64,000 bases of DNA. Source: Pseudovirgaria hyperparasitica. Lineage: Eukaryota; Ascomycota; Dothideomycetes; Acrospermales; Acrospermaceae. Below are positions 33,910 to 44,914 of this stretch, one piece after another. Position numbers and translations under genes: made by a program. The stretch covers positions 558,001-622,000 of the forward strand of contig NW_022985552.1 of the NCBI RefSeq assembly GCF_010093815.1. Direction: 5' to 3'. Within the stretch, counting starts at the first letter, position 1. The number at the start of each line of letters is the position of its first letter. The notes beneath the pieces are model-generated. The model ran no database searches. It had not been told where the DNA came from and saw nothing but the letters and a program-made list of their open reading frames with translations.

Positions 33910-35610
33910 CTATCCTTTACGCTCTCTTGATGCCATCCAGACAATGAGGTACGTAATTGCTCCTGCCAGAATACTCATAGCTATACCCCCGGCCCATGAA
34001 GGGGCAGCATCTTCGCGCATTCTGTCTCCACTGACGAAGAGGACCACCCATGCTCTCTTTCCCAGCCCGAGCACAGTTCCGGTGCACCAACAGCTTTCGT
34101 AGAACCCAATAAGTTCGAAAATAGAGCTGAGAATAATCCAAAGAGCATTCAGTACTGCTAGGATTCGACCGAGGTAGCGTGTAAGCACAGCAAGCACACA
34201 TATGACTGAGTGTGTACCATAGCGTCGATAGTTGTGAACATTCTCAGCTTTCCTTTGGTAGATGAGCATGGCCCAGTGGGAAAGGAATGCAGAAGTAAGT
34301 AGCAAACCGTGTGCAGATGTCGCCAGAATGCCGTATAACAAGTAGCTACCCGACCGACATCCAAGACCACGTACTTCGGTGAGGTAAGAGATTACAGTTG
34401 CTGCTCCTGTAACGCCCCATTGAAGAAACAAAGCGACTGCATTAGCGAATAGGAAGTGCGCAACCCACGACGAATCTTGCCACAAATCAGCCCATTCAAT
34501 GTAAGCGTCGAGGTCAGCCCTCTGGAAGACTACGTCGGGCATGGCGGCCCTTTTTTCCAATGATGTTGCCACAATGTCCACAAGGCGATGATGAGTGAAG
34601 GTTCTGGCGTAGTTGAAAGCCGGACCTTGCACTCGTTCATCACCAATCACACTACCGAAGCAAGAATCTGGTGGATGAAACTCAATTTCGTGGCATAGAC
34701 CGGAGCGCGTTTCGAGAGCTGCCGCGACTTTTTCATCGTCTTGACCTTGAAGGGCCTCTTTGATTGTACCCTCCCTGGATTGTGTTCCTACGTAGACCCA
34801 GCCGAGTACGACGGGGACTAGCCAGACCCATAGCGTTCCAGAGGAGAGAAGTAGAGCTTGAGAGTGCATACCGAGAGACTGTATGTACGAGGCGGCGATA
34901 GTAAGGACCCATGCAGCTACTGCGAAGAAACTCTGCGCAACGAGTGACAAAGTGTATAGTCGACGTGTCTTGTGCAGTCTCTTTCGGATGGTAACCCACC
35001 AGTTCTGAAATCTTGCATCGCTTTTTACGATAAGTGTGTAGAAATCCATGTCATTGATCCGCAATGACGACTGTTGAGCATTTCTAAGAAAGTCTCGAGC
35101 GGCCTTGGCAGCTTCCTTGGAAGCCTCGGAACGAGATCGATCGATTGTGATGGCAAATCTCTTGTGTGTTCGATGGCTACTTAGCGCTGTAGACATCAGG
35201 GAGAAAGTTGAGAGAGAGGGACTGCCCACGGATAGACAGAAGCTCATTATATTCTCAAAGTAGTCGCCAGCTTCATAGGGCAACTGCGCTGTTAGACCCA
35301 GCCAGGGTAAGAGGTAGTTTGTTACTCCAGACGAGAAGTTGAGAAAGTCGAAGACCATTGGAAACTGCGATCGGCTGCAGTATTGATAGCAGGTTGGCAG
35401 ATCTACTCCCCATATATCCCAAACACCTCTCACATATTGCACTGGTTTGACACCATTCTCTCCTACGAGACCATCTGCAACGTGGGTTATATTGTCAGCA
35501 TCCAGCAGTTTGCCAATACATTTGGCGGTCCACGAGGGGCCGTGTTTCAACGGTTCCAGAAACTTTGTTAATTCGGATGTGTTCATGTCATAGACTTGAG
35601 GGCAGAACAT
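33910..35610 (-). CDS. Polytopic membrane protein, 566 aa or longer, unknown function
   Basis: A long uninterrupted frame from the ATG at 35610 (MFCPQVYDMNTSELTKFLEP). I count about seven hydrophobic helices: one near LLPWLGLTAQLP, a pair around residues 225-275 (SLVAQSFFAVAAWVLTIA; GTLWVWLVPVVLGWVYVG), and four in the last 190 residues (HFLFANAVALFLQWGV; YGILATSAHGLLLTSAFL; AVLTRYLGRILAVLNALWI; MSILAGAITYLIVWM). A soluble basic segment with a helical Ala/Lys stretch (SEASKEAAKAARDF) lies between. An upstream frame 35616-35798, starting with ATG at 35798 (MKNAEQALPRPGTRPDD) and Cys-rich, looks like a first exon, but the splice I can draw in phase uses a weak GTGCCG donor, so I have not merged it. 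It resembles uncharacterised fungal integral membrane proteins; no transporter motif is visible. Confidence 0.7.
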   Translation of the reverse strand: MFCPQVYDMNTSELTKFLEPLKHGPSWTAKCIGKLLDADNITHVADGLVGENGVKPVQYVRGVWDIWGVDLPTCYQYCSRSQFPMVFDFLNFSSGVTNYLLPWLGLTAQLPYEAGDYFENIMSFCLSVGSPSLSTFSLMSTALSSHRTHKRFAITIDRSRSEASKEAAKAARDFLRNAQQSSLRINDMDFYTLIVKSDARFQNWWVTIRKRLHKTRRLYTLSLVAQSFFAVAAWVLTIAASYIQSLGMHSQALLLSSGTLWVWLVPVVLGWVYVGTQSREGTIKEALQGQDDEKVAAALETRSGLCHEIEFHPPDSCFGSVIGDERVQGPAFNYARTFTHHRLVDIVATSLEKRAAMPDVVFQRADLDAYIEWADLWQDSSWVAHFLFANAVALFLQWGVTGAATVISYLTEVRGLGCRSGSYLLYGILATSAHGLLLTSAFLSHWAMLIYQRKAENVHNYRRYGTHSVICVLAVLTRYLGRILAVLNALWIILSSIFELIGFYESCWCTGTVLGLGKRAWVVLFVSGDRMREDAAPSWAGGIAMSILAGAITYLIVWMASRERKG

Positions 35611-37190
35611 CTGCAATCTGCAAAGCAGGAAGAGTAACGATTCTTAATGTCACCATCAGAGTTGGCCAAAAGCTGCGGCACAGCCCCACAGTTGACGAAG
35701 AAGCAGCTGAATGAGCGCACATTAAAGCCATGCATGCAGCAAAGGAGATCATCAGGTCGTGTGCCGGGTCTCGGCAGCGCCTGTTCCGCGTTCTTCATTG
35801 GTGGAGGCTAATTTGTTTTCAGTTCAACACGTATGTGTGTAGACATTGCGCTGTATACTGGCTCGTTCTGGAAAGACGAGGGTGGCTTAGCTAACAGTGG
35901 ACGAACTGGTGGCTTGTCCGGTGAGACGCCACGATAAGTTTGCGCAGGTGGCTTGCCGTACACAGGTACAGTTGCCTAGAAGCTGGTGAGCGAAGGGAAA
36001 TGCTGAAGCTTGATAGATAACTCAACCGGAGAGTCATGACTGTAGATGGCTCTCCAAAGATGCCCTCGTTGGGTAGAGTATGAAGTGAATCGAAACCTAG
36101 TCGCGAGGCTGGTCATCCTTGTGCAACCCTACACAGGAGCATCCCTCGGTCTCTCAGCAAAGCTTTCGACACCAAGAAGCCTTACGACAATGACTCTTTG
36201 GTTTGTCGTTGTTATTCTTCTCAAATGTGATCGCAGCAACATTCGTTGACTGGGTTTGGGTCGATGGCTCCGGCTCGCCGTTCGCAGCTTTCGCGGCTAT
36301 TGAGGCCCCCACCTTGCAGACGAAGGCTTTACGGATTTGCTTCCAGATCTTCTCCGTCCGTTCACGATGTATGAAAAATCCATTTACTGTAGGTTTCTCA
36401 CTTGGTAGCCGGACGTTCGATTTGGCTGTTTCGAAGCTCTGAGAGTAGGATCCGGGGCGTCGCGGCCAGCATTCTTGCGTTATCTTGTGCGCTCATGCTC
36501 AGAGGACATCAGATGAGCTCCTAAGCAGGGTCCCTCTCGCTCCAGCTTAATCGAAACTGGCAGTCTTCAATGAAGACAGTCGGACTGCGAGACAGGTATA
36601 GTTCATTCACTAAAGCCAAGAATCGTGCACGCACAGGTCTATCTTGGCAGTCGGCGATATGGATCCTTCACCCGTGCGAGAGGTGCACTGGCCATCCATG
36701 AATCGCAGGGATTTCTTCGCATTCGCAATCAATCGCAGAGGGTTCTTCGCATTCGCAATTAATCGCAGAGGGTTCTTCGCATTCGCACCAATGCGTCCAT
36801 TAAAGAGTCGCACGAGAAGGATCCGACCCAAAACTGGATTTGTCAGACCAATTATGTATGCTAGAAGACTCTAGCACTGGGGAAAGGCTATAGTAAGCAC
36901 GACTTTACTGGAATAGGTACTGCTGCGGCAAGCCATACATGTAGCTTATACAGATTCCAGTTGACATAATCATCTCTCACTAGTCACAATCTTTGAAACT
37001 CTGGACTTCGATCTTCGATAGACCCTTTTGATTGAAATGACATACTGCTCTGTCAGCTGCTCCGCACTAGGATTTACCGTAATCAAGAAGCAATAAATAA
37101 TACACGCTCTGCTTACTGTATATAAAATGGTAAATCCTCTCGCTATAGTTCCCAGCTTGCTCTGCATTCTTGACCACACCTGAATCGAAG
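35611..37190. other. Intergenic with a possible 5' exon and a 30-bp repeat
   Basis: Holds the candidate first exon (35616-35798, minus) of the membrane protein, a three-copy 30-bp tandem repeat (36701-36790) and the promoter of the epoxide-hydrolase gene. No other gene is supportable. Confidence 0.5.
36701..36790. repeat. Three 30-bp tandem repeats
   Basis: Units start at 36701, 36731 and 36761 with AATCGCAGAGGGTTCTTCGC followed by ATTCGCAAT. The first copy has two substitutions and the third diverges at its last three bases. The unit length is a multiple of three and open on both strands, giving ten-residue repeats such as NRRGFFAFAI on +, but no surrounding gene supports translation. Confidence 0.85.
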
Positions 37191-38569
37191 ATGACTTCTT
37201 TCTGGACTGCGCCACGGACAAGCATGTCCTCATCAGCATTGCTTTTACCCATTCTCATATCCGTCGCCAAATGTTACAACGCATCATATCAGCCCCGCCC
37301 TTACACAATCAACGTTGATCCGACTTTCATCGAAGATACGCGTGTTAGGGCATCTAACTTTCGGCCGTCGCTTGACATTGATGCGCCAGCATGGTTTGAT
37401 GGTCCACCTGTTGCCAACGTTTCAGAAGTGGCTGAGTATTGGGCGAGCGACTTCAATTTCGATCAATTCCAAAATGAGCTGAACACAAATTTCTCGCACT
37501 TCATTACGACTGTACCTCCACCGGGAGAGATGTATAATCGATCTTTGGATATCCACTTTATTCATGAAGTTTCTGATCGCGAGGATGCCATTCCAATGCT
37601 TCTGCTCCACGGCTGGCCATCGACAAGTCTCGAATGGGCGAAGGTGATTCCTAGCCTCGCCCATCCGCCAAACAGCTCCCTCCCAGCTTTTCACGCTGTT
37701 GCGCCTGATCTCCCAGGTTTTGGTTTCAGTCCTGCTCCGACCACCCCTGGGCTCAATCCAGAAGGGCACGCGATCGTATTTGCGAGTCTCATGGAGCAAC
37801 TAGGCTATGAACGCTACGTCGTCTACTCAACAGACCTGGGATTCGTAGTTGCACAGCACATGGTACCAAAGTACGTTGATCGCATCATCAATCACGTCAC
37901 GGACTTTTATCTCGTTTTTCAGAATGCGACCGACTCGGCAAGATTCGCAAATAATCAGACGACGCCGGAAGAGACTGCCTACATTTCGTCTCAGAATGAT
38001 TTCCTCGCCAATCATGGAGGATACTCTGATGTACATAGTACATTGCCGTTGTCTCTCGCCCACACGCTACTTGACAGTCCTGTTGGATTCCTGGCGTGGA
38101 TGTGGCAACTAGTATACACAGTCAGCGATGTACCGCAAACCGCAGAAGAACTCATACGGCGGGCACTAGCATTATACATTCCAGGCCCATATGGAAACAT
38201 TCGGTCTTATAAAGAGCTGTTTGGTGTAAGTCACACCAATCCCTTTTGACGACTATGCACTAAATAGCACTTCGCAGATAAACCTGTTTACGGGCGTTAA
38301 AACGAAAGTGCCTGTTTCCGCAGTGCAGTGGGGTTATCCCAGCCCTGCGTACCCAGCTTTGAAGGATTTCAACTATGCTGTAAGATCTTGGCCTCCTCGT
38401 TGATGTTCAACCATGATGACTGACAATGACGTAGCCTCGAGACTGGGTTGAACGAACTGCCAACCTAACCTACTTCAAGAGACTACCGGTTGGTGGCCAT
38501 TTTCCAGCAGAGAGCCGTCCACAATTGTGGATTGAGACCATCTGGGAGATATTTGCGGCTGCCGTCTAG
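37191..38569 (+). CDS. Secreted epoxide-hydrolase-like alpha/beta hydrolase, 423 aa, three exons
   Basis: Likely opens epoxides to diols through a covalent Asp ester. Exons 37191-38225, 38278-38379 and 38435-38569 join in phase 0 (424 codons with stop). The N-terminus carries a hydrophobic signal (SALLLPILISVAKC; an ATG twelve codons in could be the true start). Then comes the epoxide-hydrolase N-terminal region, with the typical EYWASDFNFDQFQNELN. The alpha/beta core has the oxyanion motif HGWP (140-143), PDLPGFGFS, the nucleophile elbow STDLG with D215, and the catalytic histidine in GGHFPAE (H401). Eight N-glycosylation sequons agree with passage through the secretory pathway. Intact. It is followed in the same orientation by an MFS exporter 800 bases away. 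Substrate unknown. Confidence 0.9.
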
Positions 38570-39373
38570 GGAAAAAGAAAGCCCAGTGTGCTCCTGGGAC
38601 AGTTGAGGCTGTTTAGCAGATATCAAAATATGCGAAAGTGACTGGTTGAAACTTCGTAGCGTAACAATAGCAATAAATGGACCTCAACATACATATCTAT
38701 GTCTATGACCATTGTAGAGAGAGAACATCGCGGCTTGTTGCTGTCGCAGAAGTGTTTACGAGCCGACATGGAGGTTGATATTTGGAATCAGTGCCAGCTA
38801 ACCGAAAACGGATAAGCCAGCCATGCCGCAACAACAATGACGGTGCGGTTGATGCCGAGGTCGGCTATCCGAGTCGGAGTTACGACTGGACCATTATCTC
38901 CACACTCCAATCTTTCCTATGTTCATCTTCAATTTCCGCATTGGCAGTCACGTGGGTTGCGGCGTTGCGACCCACAAAGTTTCTCAGTCTCAGTTTTGTT
39001 CTCACCAATTGCAATAAGACACGCTGTTTACCCTGAGATCTCCGGCCGTTTCACGACAGCTTGCTAAGCTATAACTGATAATTCTACTGGGTGTGATCTT
39101 ATGTGCCGCAAGGCAGTGCCGATTGTCCCAGCTATACTTCTCATTGCCGAATGCTCGAATACAATTCCGATCCAGGTACTTGTCTTCCTTAAATGAAAGA
39201 CGTAGAATGCTTCCTTAATCAGGCGTATTTCGCTGACGTGCTATAAAGTAGCACTGAGACAACAATCTAACCAGTCGTTCAGCAATTGGACATCTGCTAT
39301 CATCGTTCATTGTAGATTGTGCGAAGCTTGTTTGGTGTCGTGAAGCCACATCAAACACACGACAAGTGCAACA
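38570..39373. other. Intergenic between hydrolase and exporter genes
   Basis: 804 bases; 3' flank of the hydrolase gene and promoter of the MFS gene. No open frame of note. Confidence 0.5.
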
Positions 39374-42229
39374 ATGGCGTTGGTGGAACCATTGAACAAT
39401 ACCGCTTATCGAGAGCCGACATCTAAGACATCCTCCTTGCTTGACTCACATTTCCCGGTATCCGATCAACACCATGGTGGGGAAGAAGAAAAGACGTTAG
39501 AGAGTAACAGCACACCGCAGAGAATCTCACCAAGACTCGAGTCTATTAGAGCGCCTGGAGATGTGAAGAAACCGACACTTTCAAGAAATCAATCCAACAC
39601 GACCAACAGCTTGCGCCCAGTTCGTTCACAGCGTTCATATGCTGGCCAAGACGGATACACTTGTTTCAGCGACGAGGATGGTGCCGAAGGCTCTGATGGT
39701 ATCAATGAACCAAGCGATCCTGAGAAGGCGTTTGAAGTCAAGTGGGATGGCGAAAAGGATCCAATGAATCCGAGGAATAAGGGCAAATTGCAGAAATGGC
39801 TCATAGTCCTGATCATTGCAGCAAGCTCACTCTGTGTGTATGTATTGATCCAGTCAAACCTTGCGTTGATCGCGCAGTACCACCATATACCAATGCTTGA
39901 CGCAACGAATCATCATGGGCGATCCCTCGGACTGACTTGGACAGGACTTGCGTCTCGTCCGGCTATACAAGCATCTATGAGCAGGTTATACCACTCTGGA
40001 GCTCGTCACGCGAGGTTGCCACACTTGGCTTGTCTCTCTATGTTGTAGGCTTGGGTCTTGGACCCATGTTTCTAGCCCCCCTGTCTGAGGCAAGTCAAAC
40101 CTTTGACGATCAGAACCACAGGGTTCGTTCTATGGAGATGAACACTGACGTCTTTACCCGCAACAGTTCTACGGCCGCAGACCAATATATATTGCGTCGC
40201 TTATATTCTTCGTCATCTGGCTAATTCCATGTGCCGTTGCCAATGGGATGGCTACGATGCTCGTTTCGAGATTCTTGGATGGCGTCGCAGGCTCTGCATT
40301 CTTGAGTGTTGCAGGTAAGCATGCAGAAGCGAAGGAAACTTGCATTTAAACTGACCGTATGATGTTCCAGGGGGTACCGTGGGCGACATGTTCTCGAAGT
40401 CTGAATTGTCAATGCCCATGATGGTCTACACAGCCTCTCCATTCATTGGGTACGTCACATAACCCTTCCCACGAATCATATGCCAGCCCATGATGTATCC
40501 TAATCAAAGGATCGAATGTACTTGGGTATGGCGGGGGCTCCAGTATCTGGTGCTACATAGATTGTTGATTCATCCGGGCAACCGGATCGCTCCCAGATAC
40601 CGAGCATGGGCGCAGATGGACTAAATCACACCTTTCAGCAGATCATGGGCTAACTCATTGTTTGCAGGCCTGAGCTTGGACCCATCATTGGCGGTTTCAT
40701 AAACCAATACACGAACTGGCGGTGGACCTTCTACACACTGCTGATTTGGGCAGGCGTGCAGCTAGGTCTTATCGTCTTCTTTGTTCCAGAGACGTATCAT
40801 CCCGTGCTGCTTCGTGCCAAAGCTCAGAAGATGCGAGCGGACACTGGCAATGACAAATGGATGGCGCCCATCGAGCATATGGATCGAACTATTGCCCAGA
40901 CGATTCTCTGGTCATGCATTCGCCCGTTCCAGCTACTCTTCCTTGAGCCAATGGTAAGTACCAGGTCAGCAATAACAGACAGACGATCGTTAACAACGCA
41001 TTACGTAGTGTCTCTGTCTTTGCATACTCTCCGCACTTCTGCTGGGCATCCTGTATCTGTTTTTCGGGGCGTACCCGCTTGTATTCGGGGTCAATCATGG
41101 TTTCACGCTGTCTCAGACCGGCCTTGCTTTCATAGGTATCCTAATAGGTATGATCGCTGGAATATCGACAGACCCTCTGTGGCGGCAGTACCGCGAGTAT
41201 CTGGTGCGGCAACGGGAGCAGCAGGGAGGGGAGCCAGGCGGATCAGAACCAGAGTATCGGTTGCCTCCTACGATTCTGGGAGCAATTCTCATACCAGTGT
41301 CGCTTTTCGGTAGGACGCCACCCACTGATTTATTGGAATTCCTCCAATTGCAAGACGGTTTGACTGACAGTTGCTACAGGGTTTGGTTGGACTACATATT
41401 CCTTCGTACGTACTGGCCGCTAGTGTTCCATGTACCCTTGCTGTTCTGAATATTTGCTGACACTACTTTTGTGGGGGTACATAGGTGCATTGGATAGGTA
41501 CGTGCACACTTTTGGAATCCAGCAAACACAGTGAGTGCGAGAGACTGATGACGATGGTGTGCAGTTCCCATAATATTCTCAGCCATTTTCGGTGTCGGGT
41601 AAGTTAGACGCATAATGCTGCAGTCGCACACAGCTACCATGTATGGTCGTGTTAGAGCTGACAGTGTCCTGCAGAATCATATTCGTATACTCAGGCGTTT
41701 TCACATTCCTCGTCGACTGCGTAAGATACCCCTCACATGTCCATTCAACTCTGATGGAGGATCGCACCGGACTGACGCATGACATAATGTTGTAGTACCC
41801 ATTGTATGCTGCGTCGGCATTAGCAGCCAACAGCTTTGCTCGATCAAGCTTCGCGGCGGCCTTCCCATTGTTTGGGGTGCAAATGTACAGTAGTAAGTCT
41901 GACACCAGCTTGAGACATGCATGGCCCATTGGACACTGGATGTACATCGGTCATGGGCGATCCAAGCGAGTGGACAGTTGTATGACTTGTGGACTAATTA
42001 TGCCACCAGATCTCGGCTACCAGTGGGCAACGTCACTGCTAGCATTTCTGGCACTGGCCATGACACCGTAAGTGGGACACTCCCAGACTTGGGTAGAGCG
42101 AATACGACCCGACACAGTGGTTGCTGGGATCAGGATGGCAATGATTAACGGTTAGTGTGCAGGTTCCCATACCTCTTTTATCGATTCGGCAAGCGCCTCA
42201 GGGGCAAGAGCAAATTTGCCCAGGCTTGA
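39374..42229 (+). CDS. MFS transporter, DHA1 (drug:H+ antiporter) type, 586 aa, thirteen exons
   Basis: Proton-coupled exporter of the plasma membrane; substrate not predictable. Exons: 39374-39837, 39945-40089, 40167-40314, 40371-40449, 40668-40953, 41009-41309, 41380-41405, 41485-41497, 41565-41598, 41675-41720, 41796-41889, 42010-42067 and 42163-42229, together 587 codons with every phase agreeing. Residues 1-130 are a Ser/Glu-rich cytosolic leader ending in the DPMNPRNKGKLQKW signature that precedes helix 1. Family motifs are FYGRRPIYI (motif A) and GPELGPIIGGFI (motif C). The central loop is about 60 residues and the last helices end PFPYLFYRFGKRLRGK. Intron 2 (40090-40166) starts with GCAAGT, a GC-AG intron. 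Exon 8 is only 13 nt, encoding the conserved VHWI. Complete as read. Confidence 0.92.
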
Positions 42230-44914
42230 GCTTAAGGGTGTGTAAGAGGGTGTAAGGGTGTTAGGGTTTGAAGGCGTGATGTGAGTATGAGTGCGTGTCC
42301 GAGTGTGAAAGTGCTCGTGTGTCCAACAAGAGACAGCATGTCCTTCAGGGATGTGAACGGGGGGAGACAGTCCAGCCCCACTATATATAAGGAGGGTGGC
42401 ACGACATAGGATTGAATCTGGTGGATGACAGAAAGGATGGCGACTCGAGGTCCTGGTACTGTTTGTAAAGTAGCATGATATATCAAATATGGGTCCAGCG
42501 CATAGGCCTAGAACAGTGTAAGTGCTTAAGCATTTGTAGAGGCATTAGGGAGGCTGACAGTCCACAACAGACAGCATAGCTGAGGTGGCTGCGTGGAGTC
42601 GGGAGCTGCAACATAGCTACATCATGTTGCTTAATCAATGACTGCATGAATTCGATCGGTCTGACGCATCATCAGAAGCACATGGCACGTGACAGACACG
42701 CATCGCTGGCATCGTTGAGACGGCTGCGCCTTGATTGTACAACCCACGAGGCGCCATTCGCGGCCAGCATTCACGGTCCAAGGGTAGGACACGAGTGGGA
42801 TACAACATGCTGCTAGCGGCGACGCCGAATATTGGGTTGAACCGCAACGTGGCTACCTCGAGCGTCGAGGCGTAGGTGATGAGACGTCAGGCGGAGTACG
42901 AGGGTGGAGGCGACGAGACAAGATGAGATGGCGATGCGATGCGATGAGATGAGATGAGATTGAATGAGATACTCTGAGCAAGGGGCTCACCTCACACTCA
43001 GATGGTGGGAAAGGCTTGGCTCATCTCGGTAGCAGGGCTGGAGATATGTGAGAGGCACTAGGTTGGAGGTGCAGCAGTAAAAGGCAACCAAGTTGATCAC
43101 GAGCAAGTGCAAAGTGCAGAAGATTGGGGCGTTGTCCACGTATATGTTGTTGAGATGCTGGGAGCTGCAACAAGGGAGCTGCGAGCGTAAGCATGAGCCT
43201 GAGCGCCTTGATGCCTGATAGCCTGGGGCATCCTTAGATTCCATTAGGAGTCAGCATTCTAACCACAAAGGGCAACAAGCTAGGACCAGGTCAGCTGCAC
43301 GGTGGCGATGTGGCATGTTCATGTGTTTATGCACTGATTGTGCATTATTTGTGCGTGGGCTTGAGCTTGTGCAGGGAGATGCTTGTGTTTTGTGCAGGTT
43401 GCAGGTGCTTGTGCACCTAGGGCTGCGCTGTCGCAATGGATCACTAGACACTGCTACCTATCATCCCTTGTATATACATCAGCCATCTAGGTCAGCTTTG
43501 AATTCAGTTGTAAAGTCCACTGCTCAGCCAGGCTTCCTCTCCTGCTCCTGTTTTTCCTCATAATTCATTGGAATTGGAAAGATGCATTAGAATCCGCGTT
43601 ATAGGTAAGTAACACCTACTGTACGCTGAGGCAGATGCACAGATCTTGGCAGCCGACAGAGCGACCTCGGCCTTGTCGGCTCAACTCCTCACGCAGATGG
43701 ACAGAGCAAGACGCGTGCTTTGGGAGGCAGACTGTCTATTACGCCGCCCAGTCTCATACCTACCCACGTCGCGGGCATGCGCAAAAGCCGATCGGTATCA
43801 GATTCAGATGTTGCGGGGCGCCGATCGGCCGAGACAAATGCTGACAACAGCACTGCAAACCTTCACTCCACTCTATACACACTCCACTCTCCACTCCATA
43901 CATACTCCACATCCCACAGTCCACAGTCCACAATCCACCAGGGCCATCTTCTCAAAGCGCCTTTTAAGCTCCAAGCACGACGCGAGCACGCCCTCGCTGT
44001 CTTCTCGGCCAATTCCTTCTTTCCATAGCCACTATCGCATCCAAAGGCCCTGCACCTCTTGCAGTTCCTTTCCTCCAGTTTTCCCGCGAATCCCCACGTC
44101 TTCCTACTTCGACTGCCTGCTGTACCTTGCGAGCCCTGATCCTAGCTCCAAGACAACAACCCTCCAGCCTGGTCGCTGAGTGATATCAACAGTGACTCTG
44201 AAAGACTCTGAGACTTAGGCAAGCCGTCAGCTCCAGGACAAGCTTCGCATAATTAGCATCTTGAACCCTTGACCAAATCTCAGCCGCCCAAGACTCCTAC
44301 AGCTTCAATTGCGCACGCGCTACCGATATAGACGCTTAAACCTCGCTTCCATTCGTGCTACAAGGGCCATCCGTATTCGCGATATAACACAATCAACGAC
44401 GCCAGAGGCATGGGTGGATCTGCCTCTTGCGCACCATGATCATATCCACATCTGCTTCTCGAAAGCCATCATCTCTGCACTCACCCCGGTCCCGTGTCAC
44501 CCCAGCATTGTCCCAATCCCACGTCTCGCTCGCTGTACCACTCCATCAGCTCGCCACCATTCTGCTCTCTTCAATAGTCTCGACCTACCAATCTAAGACT
44601 TTGCTTCCAAGCCTGTCGAGTCCTGTCGCACACACTTCCCCCGCGCCCAGCTGAGCACCGTCCACACTACCAGTACCACCCTGGCTCGAGTCTGTCTCTC
44701 TTCTGCACACGCATATTGCTCGCTCGAAACACTCTCTTGGGAACACCGACCTCCCTTGGATCCACGTCTATTGGCTGAACCATTCACTTGGGGCTATCTT
44801 TCGAGGCGACATCGGGAGCGGATAGCCGCAGCATAAACGTGGGGCTACGGCAGCGGTACGCTTGGATTCTCATACGGACGCTCCCAACGTCGTACACAGC
44901 TTCTCATATTACAA
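42230..44914. other. 2.7-kb region upstream of ERT1
   Basis: No protein-coding gene is supportable. A GATGA/GATGC-type array occupies about 42921-42967. From about 43850 to 44910 the + strand is C- and CT-rich, contains repeated CCACAGT/CCACTC words and several short ATG-initiated frames, and resembles a long fungal 5' leader. A tight transcriptional control region for ERT1 is likely but not demonstrated. Confidence 0.5.
42921..42967. repeat. GATGA/GATGC microsatellite
   Basis: Imperfect array of GATGA, GATGC and GAGAT units over about 47 bases downstream of the MFS gene. Confidence 0.7.
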
